Source: CAYLPJ01 sp964385465
GTDB lineage: Bacteria; Planctomycetota; Phycisphaerae; SM23-33
Direction of reading: 5' to 3'
Assembly (NCBI GenBank): GCA_964385465.1
Contig: CAYLPJ010000060.1
Span: forward strand, 1-38,454
DNA length: 38,454 nt
Translations under genes and position numbers: made by a program
The notes under the pieces: generated by a model
Database searches by the model: none
What the model was told of the DNA's origin: nothing
What the model saw: the letters and a program-made list of their open reading frames with translations, nothing else
Part shown: positions 25,625-35,029 of the stretch, piece by piece
How positions within the stretch are numbered: position 1 is the first letter of the stretch
Layout: each line of letters opens with the position of its first letter

Positions 25625-27382
25625 TCACTCGGGGGGCGTCTCCGCCGCGCGGGCGGCGAGGGTGTGCTTGGTCAGCATCGCCCCGCCGGTCACGTTGGAC
25701 ACGTCGTCCCGCCCGGCATTCATCAGCATACGCACGCCGAGATAGCTTCGATAGCCCGAGCCGCAGGAGACCGCCACCGGCCGGTCGGCGGGCACCTCGT
25801 CCAGCCGGTCGCGAAGCTCGTCGATGGGGATGTGCATGGCCTGATCGAGGTGCCAGGCGTCCCACTCGGCGCGGGTGCGGACGTCGAGCACGCACAGCGG
25901 CTCGCCGGCGGCCAGCTTGTCCAGCGCCTCCGCCGGCGTGAGCGTGGGCATGATGCCCCGTCGCTGGTTGGACGCCGCGAAGCCGGCGAGGATCTGGAGG
26001 TCTTTCGCCGAACCGAACTGCGGGCAGTACGCCAGGTCGAGCGTCTCGAGGTCCTCCACGGTCATGCCGCCCGTGATGGCCGTCGCCAGCACGTCGATCC
26101 GCTTGTCGGCGCCCTCGGGTCCCACGGCCTGGGCGCCCAGCAGCCGACCGGTCTCCGGGCAGTAGATGATCTTGACGATCAGCATCTTCCCGCCGGGGTA
26201 GTAGCCGACATGATGCATCGCGGGGAGGTAGACGACCTTGTGCGGCCGGCCTTCCGTCGCGGCCTGGCGCTCGGTGATGCCCGTCGCCGCGGCGGCGAGG
26301 TTCCCGGCGCGGACGATGGAGGTGCCCAGCACGGAGGGCATGCGGAGGCGGCGGGGGTCGTCGTCGCCGGCTTGGCAGAGATCGAGTGCGGCGTTGGCGC
26401 CGGCGACGCGTCCGGCCTTGTTGGCCGGCCCGGCCAGCGGGATGTTCACCGGGCGGTCCAGCACGGCGTGGTGCGTCTGGCAGTTGTCGCCGGCGGCGTA
26501 GACCGACGGGTCACTGGTCCGCTGGAACCCATCCACCGCGATCGCGCCGGTCTCGCCCAGCTCCAGGCCGGCCTCCCGGGCGAGGTCCACGTTCGGGCGA
26601 ACGCCCACCGCCTGCACCGCCACGGCGAACGGCAGCCGCCGGCCGGACTTCGTCACCGCCACCGTCGTGCCGTTCTCGCCGACGACTTCCGCGAGGGCGT
26701 CGCCGAGGATGACCTCGCAGCCGGCCTGCTCCAGGGCGGCCTTGACCGGAGCCGCCATCTCCGCGTCCAGCGGGGTCATCAACTGGGGCATCATCTCCAG
26801 CAGCGTGACGTTCAGCCCGCGATGGCGGAGCTGCTCGGCCGTCTCCACGCCGATGTATCCGCCGCCGACGACCAGCGCCCGGGCGACGTCGCCGTCTTCG
26901 ACGGAGACGGCCGTCTGGTCCACGTCCGCCGGGCCGACCTTCGAGAGGTGCTCGACGATGGCGTCGACGTCGGGGACGGTGCGGACGGTAAAGACGTTGG
27001 GCGCGTCCAGGCCGGGGATCGGCGGGCGGACCGCGTGCGTCCCCGTCGCCAGCACCAGGCGGTCGTACGCCAGCTCGCTGGCCTGGCCGTCGGGGCCGAC
27101 CAGCGTCACCGTGCCGTTCTCGCGGTCCACCGCCGTGCAGGTCGTCCGCAGGCGGACGTCGATGCCGAACCGCGTGCGGAACTGCTCGGCCGAGGCGACA
27201 AAGAGGCTCTCCCGCTTGGGGATCTCCCCGCCGACGTAGTACGGCAGGCCGCAGTTGGCGAAGCTCACGTACGGGCCGGACTCCACGAGCACCACGTCGA
27301 TGTCCTCGCGCGTCCGCCGGGCCTTGGCGGCTGCGGACGCCCCGCCGGCCACCCCGCCGATAATCACAAGCCGCTTGCCCAT
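25625..27382 (-). CDS. CoA-disulfide reductase / rhodanese fusion (NAD(P)H, FAD)
   Basis: A 585-residue flavoprotein of the pyridine-nucleotide disulfide oxidoreductase family with a C-terminal rhodanese domain (CoADR-Rhd type). FAD binding is shown by IIGGVAGGASAAAKARR (7-23). SFANCGLPYYVGG contains the single redox Cys44 typical of CoA-disulfide and polysulfide reductases. VVGGGYIGVETAE binds NAD(P)H and AAGDNCQT is the second FAD motif. The rhodanese part (about 490-580) has VLDVRTRAEWDAWH and the active loop CGSGYRS with Cys540. Such fusions reduce CoA disulfide, CoA persulfide or polysulfide, linking redox balance to sulfane sulfur. The ATG has GGAG upstream. A promoter lies at 27451-27478. 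Confidence 0.9.
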   Translation of the reverse strand: MGKRLVIIGGVAGGASAAAKARRTREDIDVVLVESGPYVSFANCGLPYYVGGEIPKRESLFVASAEQFRTRFGIDVRLRTTCTAVDRENGTVTLVGPDGQASELAYDRLVLATGTHAVRPPIPGLDAPNVFTVRTVPDVDAIVEHLSKVGPADVDQTAVSVEDGDVARALVVGGGYIGVETAEQLRHRGLNVTLLEMMPQLMTPLDAEMAAPVKAALEQAGCEVILGDALAEVVGENGTTVAVTKSGRRLPFAVAVQAVGVRPNVDLAREAGLELGETGAIAVDGFQRTSDPSVYAAGDNCQTHHAVLDRPVNIPLAGPANKAGRVAGANAALDLCQAGDDDPRRLRMPSVLGTSIVRAGNLAAAATGITERQAATEGRPHKVVYLPAMHHVGYYPGGKMLIVKIIYCPETGRLLGAQAVGPEGADKRIDVLATAITGGMTVEDLETLDLAYCPQFGSAKDLQILAGFAASNQRRGIMPTLTPAEALDKLAAGEPLCVLDVRTRAEWDAWHLDQAMHIPIDELRDRLDEVPADRPVAVSCGSGYRSYLGVRMLMNAGRDDVSNVTGGAMLTKHTLAARAAETPPE

Positions 27383-27450
27383 GGGTTCTCCTCGGTCTGG
27401 AAAGTCGTCCATTCGCTCAGGTGCACGTGAAGTCCTATGCATTCAGTACG

Positions 27451-27478
27451 GTTATAAACCTTCCTCGCCGCGCCTCAA
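27451..27478 (-). promoter_or_regulatory. Promoter of the CoA-disulfide reductase gene
   Basis: On the minus strand TTGAGG (27473-27478) and TATAAC (27451-27456) are 16 bases apart, matching 4 of 6 and 5 of 6 consensus positions. The surroundings are unusually AT-rich. The predicted leader is about 60 bases. Confidence 0.55.
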
Positions 27479-27661
27479 TAGTATGCTGGAAGAAAAGCCC
27501 CGAGGCGTATCGCGGCGACTCCGTCTTTGGCGCCCGCCCGCCTCGGGAAGCCCGACAGAACCGCGGCGTATCGCCTCGGTGCAGTCTCCCCCCCGCCGCG
27601 TCCGATCCGTCCGGACACAATCCCGCCCGGCCCCCCGCTGGTCTCCGCCCCCCCCACGGGG

Positions 27662-27667
27662 TATGAT
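27662..27667 (+). promoter_or_regulatory. Possible -10 box for aconitase
   Basis: TATGAT (5 of 6 matches to TATAAT) stands alone in a GC-rich stretch, about 40 bases before the aconitase ATG. The base run at the -35 position (TGGTCT, 17 bases upstream) matches poorly. Confidence 0.35.
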
Positions 27668-27708
27668 GTCGGGCTCGAACGACCCGGACCAGCGAACAAG
27701 GAGCACCC

Positions 27709-29796
27709 ATGGCCCGCAACGTGGTACAGAAGATCCTCTCCGAGCACCTCGTCAGCGGCGAGATGACCGCCGGCGAGGAGATCGGCATCCGCATCGACCA
27801 GACTCTCACCCAGGACGCCACCGGCACGACCGCGATGCTGCTGCTGGAGGCGATGGGCACACCCCGCGTCAAGACCGAGGTCTCCGTCAGCTACGTCGAT
27901 CACAACATGGCCCAGTTCGGGCCCGAGAACCACAACGACCACCTCTACCTCCAGTCCATCGCCCGCAAGGCGGGGGCCTGGCACAGCCGGCCGGGCAACG
28001 GCATCTGCCACCAGGTCCACCTCGAGCGGTTCGCCCGCCCGGGGGGGACGCTGCTGGGCAGCGACAGCCACACGCCGACCTGCGGCGGGATGGGCATGGT
28101 CGCCATCGGCGCCGGCGGGCTGGACGTCGCGGTGGCGATGGGGGGCGGGGCGTTCCACATGGCCTGCCCGCGGGTCATCGGCGTGGAGCTCACCGGCGAG
28201 TTCGCCGACTGGGTCGAGCCCAAGGACATCATCCTCCGGCTGCTCAGCGTGCTGACAACCAGGGGCAACGTCGGCTGCTGCGTGGAGTATTTCGGCGACG
28301 CCGTCGCCACGCTGCCCGTACCCGCCCGCGCCACCTGCACCAACATGGGCGCCGAGCTCGGCGTGACCACCAGCGTCTTCGGCGCCGACGAGGTCACCGA
28401 GCAGTTCCTCCGCGCCCAGGGCAGACCCGACGCCTACCAGCCCCTGGCCGCCGACGAGGGCGCGACCTACGACCGCGTCGTCAAGCGCCTGCACGTCGAG
28501 CGCGACGCGGGCACCCTCGCCGCCATCCGCGAGTTCTGCACCGACGTGGACGTCTCAGGGCCCGACGCCGACGGCCTGGCCGAGGTCAGCTTCGGCCAGG
28601 TGCGGATCGACCTGGCCGCCCTCGAGCCGCTGGCGGCCGGCACGCCCAGCCCGGACAACGTCTCCACCGTGACCGCCCTGGCCGGCACGCCCGTCCGCCA
28701 GGTGGCCATCGGCTCGTGCACGAACTCCAGCTACCAGGACCTCACCCGCGTCGCGGCCGTGATGAAGGGCCGAACCGTCCACCCCGACGTCGAGATGGGC
28801 ATCAGCCCCGGCAGCCGGCAGGTGCTGGAGATGCTCGCCGGCGAGGGCGCGCTGGCCGACCTCGTCGCCGCCGGCGCCCGCCTGCTGGAGAGCGGCTGCG
28901 GGCCGTGCATCGGCCAAGGGTTCGCGCCGGGCGAGGGCACCGTCAGCCTGCGGACGTTCAACCGGAACTTCTGCGGGCGAAGCGGCACGGCGAACGATAT
29001 GGTCTACCTCGTCTCCCCGGCGACGGCGACCGCCGCGGCGCTGACCGGCGAGGTCACCGACCCCCGACTGCTCGCCGAACGGGGCATCGCCTACCCCGCC
29101 GTCGACGCACCCGACGCCTTCCCGCGCGACGACAACATGCTCCAGCCGCCGCTCTCGCCGGAGAAGGCCGACGCCGCCGAGGTCGTCCGACCCTCCACCA
29201 TCGTCAAGCCCCCCCGCGGCGAGCAACTGCCCGACGAGCTGACCGGCGAGGTGCTCATCGTCGTCGAGGACAAGATCACGACCGACCACATCATGCCGGC
29301 CGGCAACCTGCTGAAGTACCGCTCCAACGTGCCCGAGTACGCCAAGTACGTCTTCACGTGCTTCAATGAGCCGGGCAGGCCGACGTTCGCCCAGCAAGCC
29401 ATCGCCGCCCGCGACGCCGGGCGGGCCGGGGTGATCGTCGCCGGGGAAAGCTACGGGCAGGGCTCCAGCCGCGAGCACGCCGCCCTGTGCCCGATGTACC
29501 TCGGCGTCCGCGTGGTGATCGCCCGCAGCATCGAGCGGATCCACCAGGCGAACCTCGTAAACTTCGCCATCCTGCCCCTGACGTTCGCCACCGCCGCCGA
29601 CGCCGAGGGCGTCGAGGCCGGCGACGAGCTTCGCCTCGCCGGCGTGACCGAAGCGATTGCCTCCGGCGAGACCGTCACCGTTCGCAACGTCACCAGGGAT
29701 GCCGAGTTCACCTGCGACGTCGCGCTCACCGCGCGCCAGCGCGAGATCCTCGCCGCCGGCGGCCTGCTCAACCACACCCGCCAGCAGGCCGGGTAG
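27709..29796 (+). CDS. acn: Aconitate hydratase
   Basis: A 695-residue single-chain aconitase converting citrate to isocitrate through cis-aconitate in the TCA cycle. The three cluster cysteines are visible: Cys337 in GSCTNSS, and Cys397 and Cys400 in SGCGPCIGQG. DSHTPTCGGMG (substrate region), RNFCGRSG and GRSGTAND-like segments agree. The C-terminal swivel domain begins near ITTDHIMPAGNLLKY and includes GESYGQGSSREHAAL with its catalytic serine. The length is shorter than AcnA (about 890) and fits the compact LeuC/LeuD-like bacterial type. The ATG has GGAG at good spacing. The LOG-family gene starts three bases after its stop. Confidence 0.93.
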   Translation: MARNVVQKILSEHLVSGEMTAGEEIGIRIDQTLTQDATGTTAMLLLEAMGTPRVKTEVSVSYVDHNMAQFGPENHNDHLYLQSIARKAGAWHSRPGNGICHQVHLERFARPGGTLLGSDSHTPTCGGMGMVAIGAGGLDVAVAMGGGAFHMACPRVIGVELTGEFADWVEPKDIILRLLSVLTTRGNVGCCVEYFGDAVATLPVPARATCTNMGAELGVTTSVFGADEVTEQFLRAQGRPDAYQPLAADEGATYDRVVKRLHVERDAGTLAAIREFCTDVDVSGPDADGLAEVSFGQVRIDLAALEPLAAGTPSPDNVSTVTALAGTPVRQVAIGSCTNSSYQDLTRVAAVMKGRTVHPDVEMGISPGSRQVLEMLAGEGALADLVAAGARLLESGCGPCIGQGFAPGEGTVSLRTFNRNFCGRSGTANDMVYLVSPATATAAALTGEVTDPRLLAERGIAYPAVDAPDAFPRDDNMLQPPLSPEKADAAEVVRPSTIVKPPRGEQLPDELTGEVLIVVEDKITTDHIMPAGNLLKYRSNVPEYAKYVFTCFNEPGRPTFAQQAIAARDAGRAGVIVAGESYGQGSSREHAALCPMYLGVRVVIARSIERIHQANLVNFAILPLTFATAADAEGVEAGDELRLAGVTEAIASGETVTVRNVTRDAEFTCDVALTARQREILAAGGLLNHTRQQAG

Positions 29797-29799
29797 CCC

Positions 29800-30342
29800 A
29801 TGCCCGCCGACGCCCGCGACAACGCGCCCGTCGTCGCCGTCTTCGGCTCCTACGACCCCGCGGGAACCGGCGAGGGCGACGGGCAGGCCTATGACGTCGG
29901 CCGGCGGCTGGCAGAGCTGGGCTGCGCCGTCGCCAACGGCGGCTACGGCGGGACCATGGCGGCATCGGCCCGCGGGGCGGTCGAGGCCGGCGGGCACACC
30001 ATCGGCGTGACCTGCTCGGTCTGGGGCGCCCGGGCCAACGCCTACATTCGCGAGGTCGTCCGGACGGCCGGCCTGGCCGAGCGGATCGAACGCCTCGAGT
30101 CCCTGGCCACCGCGGGCTTTGTCGTCCTGCCCGGGGGGACGGGCACGCTGCTGGAGCTGGCCTGGGTGTGGGAGGGCATGGCCAAGGGCATGCTCGCCCG
30201 CCGCCCGGTCGTCTGCATGGGCGAGTTCTGGGCCCCCGTGGTCGCCGCCGTCGCCGCCGCCGGAAGGGGCCACGAGGAGTTCATCCACGTCGCCGCCTCC
30301 CCCGCCGACCTCGACCGCTTCTTCCCCCCGCCCGGGGCGTAG
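29800..30342 (+). CDS. LOG-family nucleotide-processing protein (lysine-decarboxylase-like Rossmann fold)
   Basis: A 180-residue cytoplasmic protein. VAVFGSYDP (13-20) and VANGGYGGTMAAS (44-56) form the nucleotide-binding part. PGGTGTLLE (111-119) is the PGGxGTxxE signature shared by LOG phosphoribohydrolases, which cleave ribose 5-phosphate from adenosine monophosphate derivatives. These are often misnamed lysine decarboxylases. Many family members have no known substrate, so only the fold and the general reaction class are supported. It starts three bases after the aconitase stop and is probably translationally coupled. Confidence 0.85.
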   Translation: MPADARDNAPVVAVFGSYDPAGTGEGDGQAYDVGRRLAELGCAVANGGYGGTMAASARGAVEAGGHTIGVTCSVWGARANAYIREVVRTAGLAERIERLESLATAGFVVLPGGTGTLLELAWVWEGMAKGMLARRPVVCMGEFWAPVVAAVAAAGRGHEEFIHVAASPADLDRFFPPPGA

Positions 30343-30370
30343 GGGCTTGCAGATCGCCGAGAGGACCGCG

Positions 30371-30398
30371 TTGACATCCGCCGCCGCGGCGATACGGT
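30371..30398 (+). promoter_or_regulatory. Promoter of the GH2 beta-galactosidase gene
   Basis: A perfect TTGACA (30371-30376) is followed after 16 bases by TACGGT (30393-30398). The in-frame GTG at 30397 falls inside the -10, which argues for the later GTG at 30454 as start and a leader of about 50 bases. Confidence 0.55.
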
Positions 30399-30453
30399 GA
30401 GCGGTCGAACGCAGCAACCGAGGACCCCGCAACGCCGACCGGAGACCCCCGCC

Positions 30454-33400
30454 GTGACAGCCAACGCTGACCGCCCGAACCGTGACTGGGAAGACCCTCG
30501 CGTCGTCGCCCGAAACAAGCTGCCCGGCCACGCGACGCTGACGCCCTACCCCGACGCCGGGGCCGCGCTCGCCGGCGACCGCGACGGCTCGCCGCGCGTG
30601 CTGAGCCTGGACGGCAGGTGGCGGTTCCATCTTGCCGACCACCCCGACACCACGCCGCGGGGCTTCGAGAAACCCGACTTCGACGACGCCGGCTGGGACG
30701 AGATCGCCGTCCCCGGCTGCTGGCAGATGCAGGGCCACGACAAGCCGATCTACACCAACGTCAAGTACCCCTGGCCCGCCGAGCTGTTCCCCAACGTCCC
30801 CGAGGACAACCCCACCGGCTGCTACCGAACCGCCTTCGACCTCCCGCCCGACTGGCCCGGCCGCGAGGTTACCGTGCTGTTCGAGGGCGTCGAGTCGGCA
30901 TTCTACCTGTACGTCAACGGCGAGGAGGTCGGCTACTCGCAGGGCTCGCGCCTGCCGGCGGAATTCCGCCTGACGCCCCACCTCCGCCAGGGCCGCAACA
31001 CCCTCGCCTGCAAGGTCATCCGGTGGTCGGACGGCTCGTGGCTGGAGGACCAGGATCACTGGTGGCTCAGCGGCATCTACCGGTCGGTGCGGCTGCTGGC
31101 CCGCCCGACGGTGCACATCGCGGACTTCTTCGCCCGCGGCGAGCTGGATGAGACCTGCACCGACGGCAGGCTCGGGGTGACGGCCTGGCTGAACGTTCCC
31201 GACGCCGCCGACGCCGAAGGATACACGCTCACCGCCGCGCTGCACGACCCGCAGGGCAACCTGGTCGACGAGCCGACCACCTGCCCGGCGGCCTGGCGGA
31301 CGAACTGGGAGCCGCCCCGGGTGGAGCTCAGCCGCGCCGTCGCCGCGCCGGCGAAGTGGTCCGCCGAGACGCCCGCCCTGTACACCCTCGTGCTGACGCT
31401 GCGCGACGCCGACGGGCGAACCGTCGAGGCCGTGCGGTGCAAGGTCGGCTTCCGCCGGGTCGAGATCGCCGGCGGGCAGCTCCTGGTCAACGGCCGGGCC
31501 GTGCTGCTCAAGGGCGCCAACCGCCACGACCACGACGACCGCCGGGGCAAGGCGGTGACCGAGGAATCCATGCTGGCGGACATCCGCCTGCTCAAGCGGT
31601 TCAACTTCAACGCCGTCCGCACCAGCCACTACCCCAACGACCCGCGCTGGCTCGAGCTGTGCGACGAGCACGGCCTCTACCTGATCGACGAGGCCAACAT
31701 CGAGTGCCACGGCGTCTACAACCAGCCGGCGAACCTCCCGGACTGGCAGACGGCGTTCCTGGCCCGCGGCAGCCGCATGGTCCTCCGCGACAAGAACCAC
31801 CCCAGCGTGATCCTCTGGTCCCTGGGCAACGAGAGCGGCTACGGACCCAACCACGCCGCGCTGGCCGGGTGGATCCGCGGGTACGACCCGTCGCGCCCGA
31901 TCCACTACGAGGGGGCCATGGGCGCCCCGGGCTGGCCCCGGTCGGGCACGGACATCCTCTGCCCCATGTACCCGCACATCGGCTTCGGCATCGACAACCC
32001 CCCGCCGCCGGGAGCGTACCGCAAGACGCTGGAGGACCTGGTCACCAAGGACCGCGACCGCCCGGGCATCATGTGCGAGTACGTCCACTCGATGGGCAAC
32101 AGCACCGGGCACGTGAAAGAGTACTGGGACGCCATCCGCGCCCACACGCGGCTCCAGGGCGGCTTCGTCTGGGACTGGGTGGACCAGGGCATCCTCAAGA
32201 CCGCCGACGACGGGCGGGAGTACTGGGCCTACGGCGGCGACTTCGGCGACGAGGTCAACGACCGGAACTTCTGCATCAACGGGCTCATCTGGCCGGACCG
32301 CACGCCGCACCCGGCCATGTGGGAGATGAAGAAGGTCCAGCAGCCGGTGCAGCTCGCCGCCGACGACCTCGCCCGCGGACGCGTGCGGGTGACCAACGAG
32401 TACGACGTCCTCGATCTCGGCCACCTGGCGGCCTCGTGGGAACTGCTGCGCGACGGGCAGCGCGTCGCCGGCGGGGACCTGCCCGCCCTGCACACCCCGC
32501 CGGGCGGCAGCGACGTGGTGACCGTGCCCCTGGAGGAGGCGGACACCGCCCCCGCCGGCGAGTACCACCTGACCGTCGCCTTCGCGCTGGCCGAGGCAGA
32601 CCAGCACGCCGAGGCCGGGCACGTCGTGGCCTGGGAGCAGTTCGAGCTGCCGCGCGAGGCCGAGACCGAGCCCGCCCCGGGCGAGCCCGCGGCGAGCTCC
32701 GCCGCGCCGCCGGGCGTCGCCGACGCCGACAGCGTCCTCCGCGTCACCGGCGAGGGCTTCGAGCTGGCGTTCGACAAGGCCGCCGGGCGGATCGCCTCGC
32801 TGACCGCCGGCGGGCGGTGCGTGCTCGACAAGGGGCCCCGCGTGAACGTCTGGCGGGCGCCGACGGACAACGACCGACCCAACATGGCCGACTCCACCGC
32901 CGGCCGGTGGCTCGCCGCCGGGCTCGACCGGATGAGCCACGAAACGCGGTCGGTGAACCTGGTCGAGGTCTCCCGCGCCGCGGTCCGCCTGGCCGTTCGC
33001 AGCGTGATGGCCGCCGAGGGCAGCGACACGTGGTTCGACTGCGAGCAGCACTATGCCATCGGCCGCGACGGAGCGGTCCGCATCGACACCGCCGTCACGC
33101 CGCATACCGACCTGGACAAGCTGCCGCGGATCGGCCTGGCGATGGTCGTCCCGCCCGGGCTGGAACGATTCCGCTGGTTCGGTCGCGGGCCGGAAGAGAA
33201 CTACCGCGACCGCAAGGCCGGCGCGGCGGTGGGCGTCTACGAGACGACGGTCGACGAGATGTACACCCCCTACATCATGCCGCAGGAGTACGGCAACCGT
33301 TGCGACTGCCGCTGGGCCGCGCTGACCGACGAGGCGGGCGCCGGCCTGCTCGCCGCCGCCGGCGACGTTATGGAGATCAGCGCCCACCACCACACGCTGG

Positions 33401-33618
33401 CCAACCTCACCGAGGCCCGGCACACCCCCGACCTCGTGCGGACCGACGAGACGCACCTGTACCTCGACATCCACCAGCATGGCCTCGGCGGGGAGTCCTG
33501 CGGCCCGGGCACGCTGGAGCAGTACTGGGTCCGCCCCGAGCCGACGACCTTCACCGTCACCCTCCGCCCCCTCGCCGCCGGCGAAGAGCCCGGGCGGACC
33601 TGGCGGGCGATGCGGTGA
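30454..33618 (+). CDS. lacZ: Beta-galactosidase, GH2 (LacZ type)
   Basis: A 1054-residue LacZ-like enzyme hydrolysing terminal beta-galactosides; no signal peptide, so cytoplasmic. It opens with DWEDPRVVARNKLPGHA, the classic LacZ N-terminus. Then come the sugar-binding jelly roll (about 55-215, with GCYRTAFDLPPDW and SWLEDQDHWWLSGIYR), an Ig-like domain (220-320), the TIM barrel (325-610), a second Ig-like domain and the beta-galactosidase small-chain domain (about 760-1040, with GRGPEENYRDRKAGA and MPQEYGNR). Glu460 in LGNESGYG is the acid/base and Glu542 in CEYVHSMGNS the nucleophile. The GTG at 30454 has GGAG nine bases upstream. Natural substrates may be galactosides from plant or algal glycans. 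Confidence 0.95.
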   Translation: MTANADRPNRDWEDPRVVARNKLPGHATLTPYPDAGAALAGDRDGSPRVLSLDGRWRFHLADHPDTTPRGFEKPDFDDAGWDEIAVPGCWQMQGHDKPIYTNVKYPWPAELFPNVPEDNPTGCYRTAFDLPPDWPGREVTVLFEGVESAFYLYVNGEEVGYSQGSRLPAEFRLTPHLRQGRNTLACKVIRWSDGSWLEDQDHWWLSGIYRSVRLLARPTVHIADFFARGELDETCTDGRLGVTAWLNVPDAADAEGYTLTAALHDPQGNLVDEPTTCPAAWRTNWEPPRVELSRAVAAPAKWSAETPALYTLVLTLRDADGRTVEAVRCKVGFRRVEIAGGQLLVNGRAVLLKGANRHDHDDRRGKAVTEESMLADIRLLKRFNFNAVRTSHYPNDPRWLELCDEHGLYLIDEANIECHGVYNQPANLPDWQTAFLARGSRMVLRDKNHPSVILWSLGNESGYGPNHAALAGWIRGYDPSRPIHYEGAMGAPGWPRSGTDILCPMYPHIGFGIDNPPPPGAYRKTLEDLVTKDRDRPGIMCEYVHSMGNSTGHVKEYWDAIRAHTRLQGGFVWDWVDQGILKTADDGREYWAYGGDFGDEVNDRNFCINGLIWPDRTPHPAMWEMKKVQQPVQLAADDLARGRVRVTNEYDVLDLGHLAASWELLRDGQRVAGGDLPALHTPPGGSDVVTVPLEEADTAPAGEYHLTVAFALAEADQHAEAGHVVAWEQFELPREAETEPAPGEPAASSAAPPGVADADSVLRVTGEGFELAFDKAAGRIASLTAGGRCVLDKGPRVNVWRAPTDNDRPNMADSTAGRWLAAGLDRMSHETRSVNLVEVSRAAVRLAVRSVMAAEGSDTWFDCEQHYAIGRDGAVRIDTAVTPHTDLDKLPRIGLAMVVPPGLERFRWFGRGPEENYRDRKAGAAVGVYETTVDEMYTPYIMPQEYGNRCDCRWAALTDEAGAGLLAAAGDVMEISAHHHTLANLTEARHTPDLVRTDETHLYLDIHQHGLGGESCGPGTLEQYWVRPEPTTFTVTLRPLAAGEEPGRTWRAMR

Positions 33619-33758
33619 GGCGAGGTGAGACGGGCTGAGATGAGCCGGCGGCCCGGGCGCCGACGTCCCCCCAATCTCGCCCCGGGCGGCGGGAAGGGCA
33701 AGTCAGTTCTCGGTTAAGTTGATCGTCCGCGCCCGCGACGCCGGGCGCCGATCCGCCC

Positions 33759-33787
33759 TTGCCGGGCGGCGCCGGGTGTGCTATACG
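33759..33787 (+). promoter_or_regulatory. Promoter of the DegT-type aminotransferase gene
   Basis: TTGCCG (33759-33764) and TATACG (33782-33787) are spaced by 17 bases, each matching 4 of 6 consensus positions. The start codon is at 33819, preceded by AAAGG. Confidence 0.45.
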
Positions 33788-33818
33788 CCCGGGGGTCGCG
33801 TGCGGAAAGGGCACAAGC

Positions 33819-34976
33819 ATGTACGAGATGGGTTCGCGAGAGGCCGAGGCGGTCCGCAAGGTCATCGAGTCGGGACAACTGTTCCGCTACCACGAAGGCG
33901 AGACGGCCACGTGGTCGGCGCGGTTCGAGCGGGACCTGGCCGAGAAGGTCGGCGTGAGGTACGCCCTGGCGACCTCCAGCGGCACGGGGGCGACGGTGTG
34001 TGCCCTGGTCGGCCTGGGCGTCGGGCCGGGCGACGAGGTGATCGTCCCGGCCTATACGTTCATCGCCACGGCACTGGCGGTGATGACCGTCGGGGCCGTG
34101 CCCGTCATCGCCGAGGTCGACGACAGCCTCACGCTGGACCCCGAGGACGTCGAGCGCAAGCTCAGCCCGCACACCCAGGCGATCATCCCGGTGCACATGC
34201 TCGGCCTGCCGTGCGATATGGGCAAGCTGACCCGCCTGGCCCGCAAGCACAAGGTGAAGGTCCTCGAGGACGCCGCCCAGGCGGCCGGGGGGAGCTGGCG
34301 AGGCAAGCGCTTCGGCGCCAACGGCGACGTGGGCATCTACAGCTTCAACTACTACAAGATCATCTCCTCCGGCGAGGGCGGGGCGGTGCTCACCGACGAC
34401 AAGGACATCTACCACCGCGCCCTGATGCAGCACGACGGCGGCTGCGCGTTCTTCAGCCTTGCCGCCGCCGAGGGGGCGCCGGTCTTCGCGGGGGGGAACT
34501 ACCGCGTCTCGGAGATCACCACCGCCATCCTGTGCGAGCAGCTCAAGCGGCTGGACGGCATCCTCAAGCGCCTGCGCGCCCGCAAGGCCGCCATGGCCGA
34601 GCTCCTCGCCCGCAGCGAGGCCTTCGACCTCAGCCCCGTCCGCGACGCCGACGGCGACTGCGCCACCACGGTCGGCCTGCGGTTCGACGACGCCGACGCC
34701 GCCGCCGCGTTCGCCGAACGCCACGCCGCCGACGCCTCGATGTTCCGCCCGATCGACACCAACCGCCACGTGTACGGCAACTGGGAGGCGGTGATGGAGC
34801 ACGTGGCCGCCCATCCGGCGATGGACCCGTTCCAGTGGGCGAAGCGCAAGATCGACCAGGGCCCGGACTGCTGCCCGCGGTCGCTGGACGTGATGGGCCG
34901 GACCGTATGCGTCCGCGTGCCGTACGGCCTCACCCTCGCCGAGACGCGCAAGCTCGCCCGGCGACTGCTGGGCTGA
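33819..34976 (+). CDS. DegT/DnrJ/EryC1/StrS-family PLP aminotransferase
   Basis: A 385-residue aspartate-aminotransferase-fold enzyme that transfers an amino group to a keto-sugar nucleotide or similar substrate. ATSSGTGAT, PAYTFIATALAV and IPVHMLGLPCDM are family signatures. EDAAQAAGGSWRGKRFG is followed by YSFNYYKIISSGEGGAV, where Lys180 is the expected PLP lysine. NYRVSEITTAILCEQLKRLD is the dimer-active-site region. The start at 33819 fits AAAGG spacing and the promoter. No sugar-nucleotide or glycosyltransferase genes are next to it, which is unusual since this family mostly sits in polysaccharide or antibiotic clusters. The precise substrate is unknown. Confidence 0.9.
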   Translation: MYEMGSREAEAVRKVIESGQLFRYHEGETATWSARFERDLAEKVGVRYALATSSGTGATVCALVGLGVGPGDEVIVPAYTFIATALAVMTVGAVPVIAEVDDSLTLDPEDVERKLSPHTQAIIPVHMLGLPCDMGKLTRLARKHKVKVLEDAAQAAGGSWRGKRFGANGDVGIYSFNYYKIISSGEGGAVLTDDKDIYHRALMQHDGGCAFFSLAAAEGAPVFAGGNYRVSEITTAILCEQLKRLDGILKRLRARKAAMAELLARSEAFDLSPVRDADGDCATTVGLRFDDADAAAAFAERHAADASMFRPIDTNRHVYGNWEAVMEHVAAHPAMDPFQWAKRKIDQGPDCCPRSLDVMGRTVCVRVPYGLTLAETRKLARRLLG

Positions 34977-35029
34977 CGTTCAAGACGACGCGACAGACGG
35001 ACGACTTCATCGGCAGGAGGCACGAGACC

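Larger units (their letters stand above)
27383..27708. other. Divergent intergenic region, disulfide reductase / aconitase
   Basis: These 326 bases separate two divergent genes. A promoter for the reductase is visible (27451-27478) and a -10 for aconitase at 27662. Between about 27490 and 27640 the sequence is plain GC-rich with C-runs and no convincing gene, RNA or repeat. Confidence 0.6.

Noticed and set aside
23854..25941. Long plus-strand frame opposite the beta-helix gene
   Set aside because: Shadow frame; the minus strand carries a signal peptide and Pectate_lyase_3 signatures.
28555..33480. An open frame of more than 1600 codons on the minus strand opposite aconitase and beta-galactosidase
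   Set aside because: It is a shadow of GC-rich codon use: the opposite strand encodes two well-conserved enzymes, and the minus-strand translation is low-complexity Val/Gly/Ala/Asp/Arg text with no family signature.
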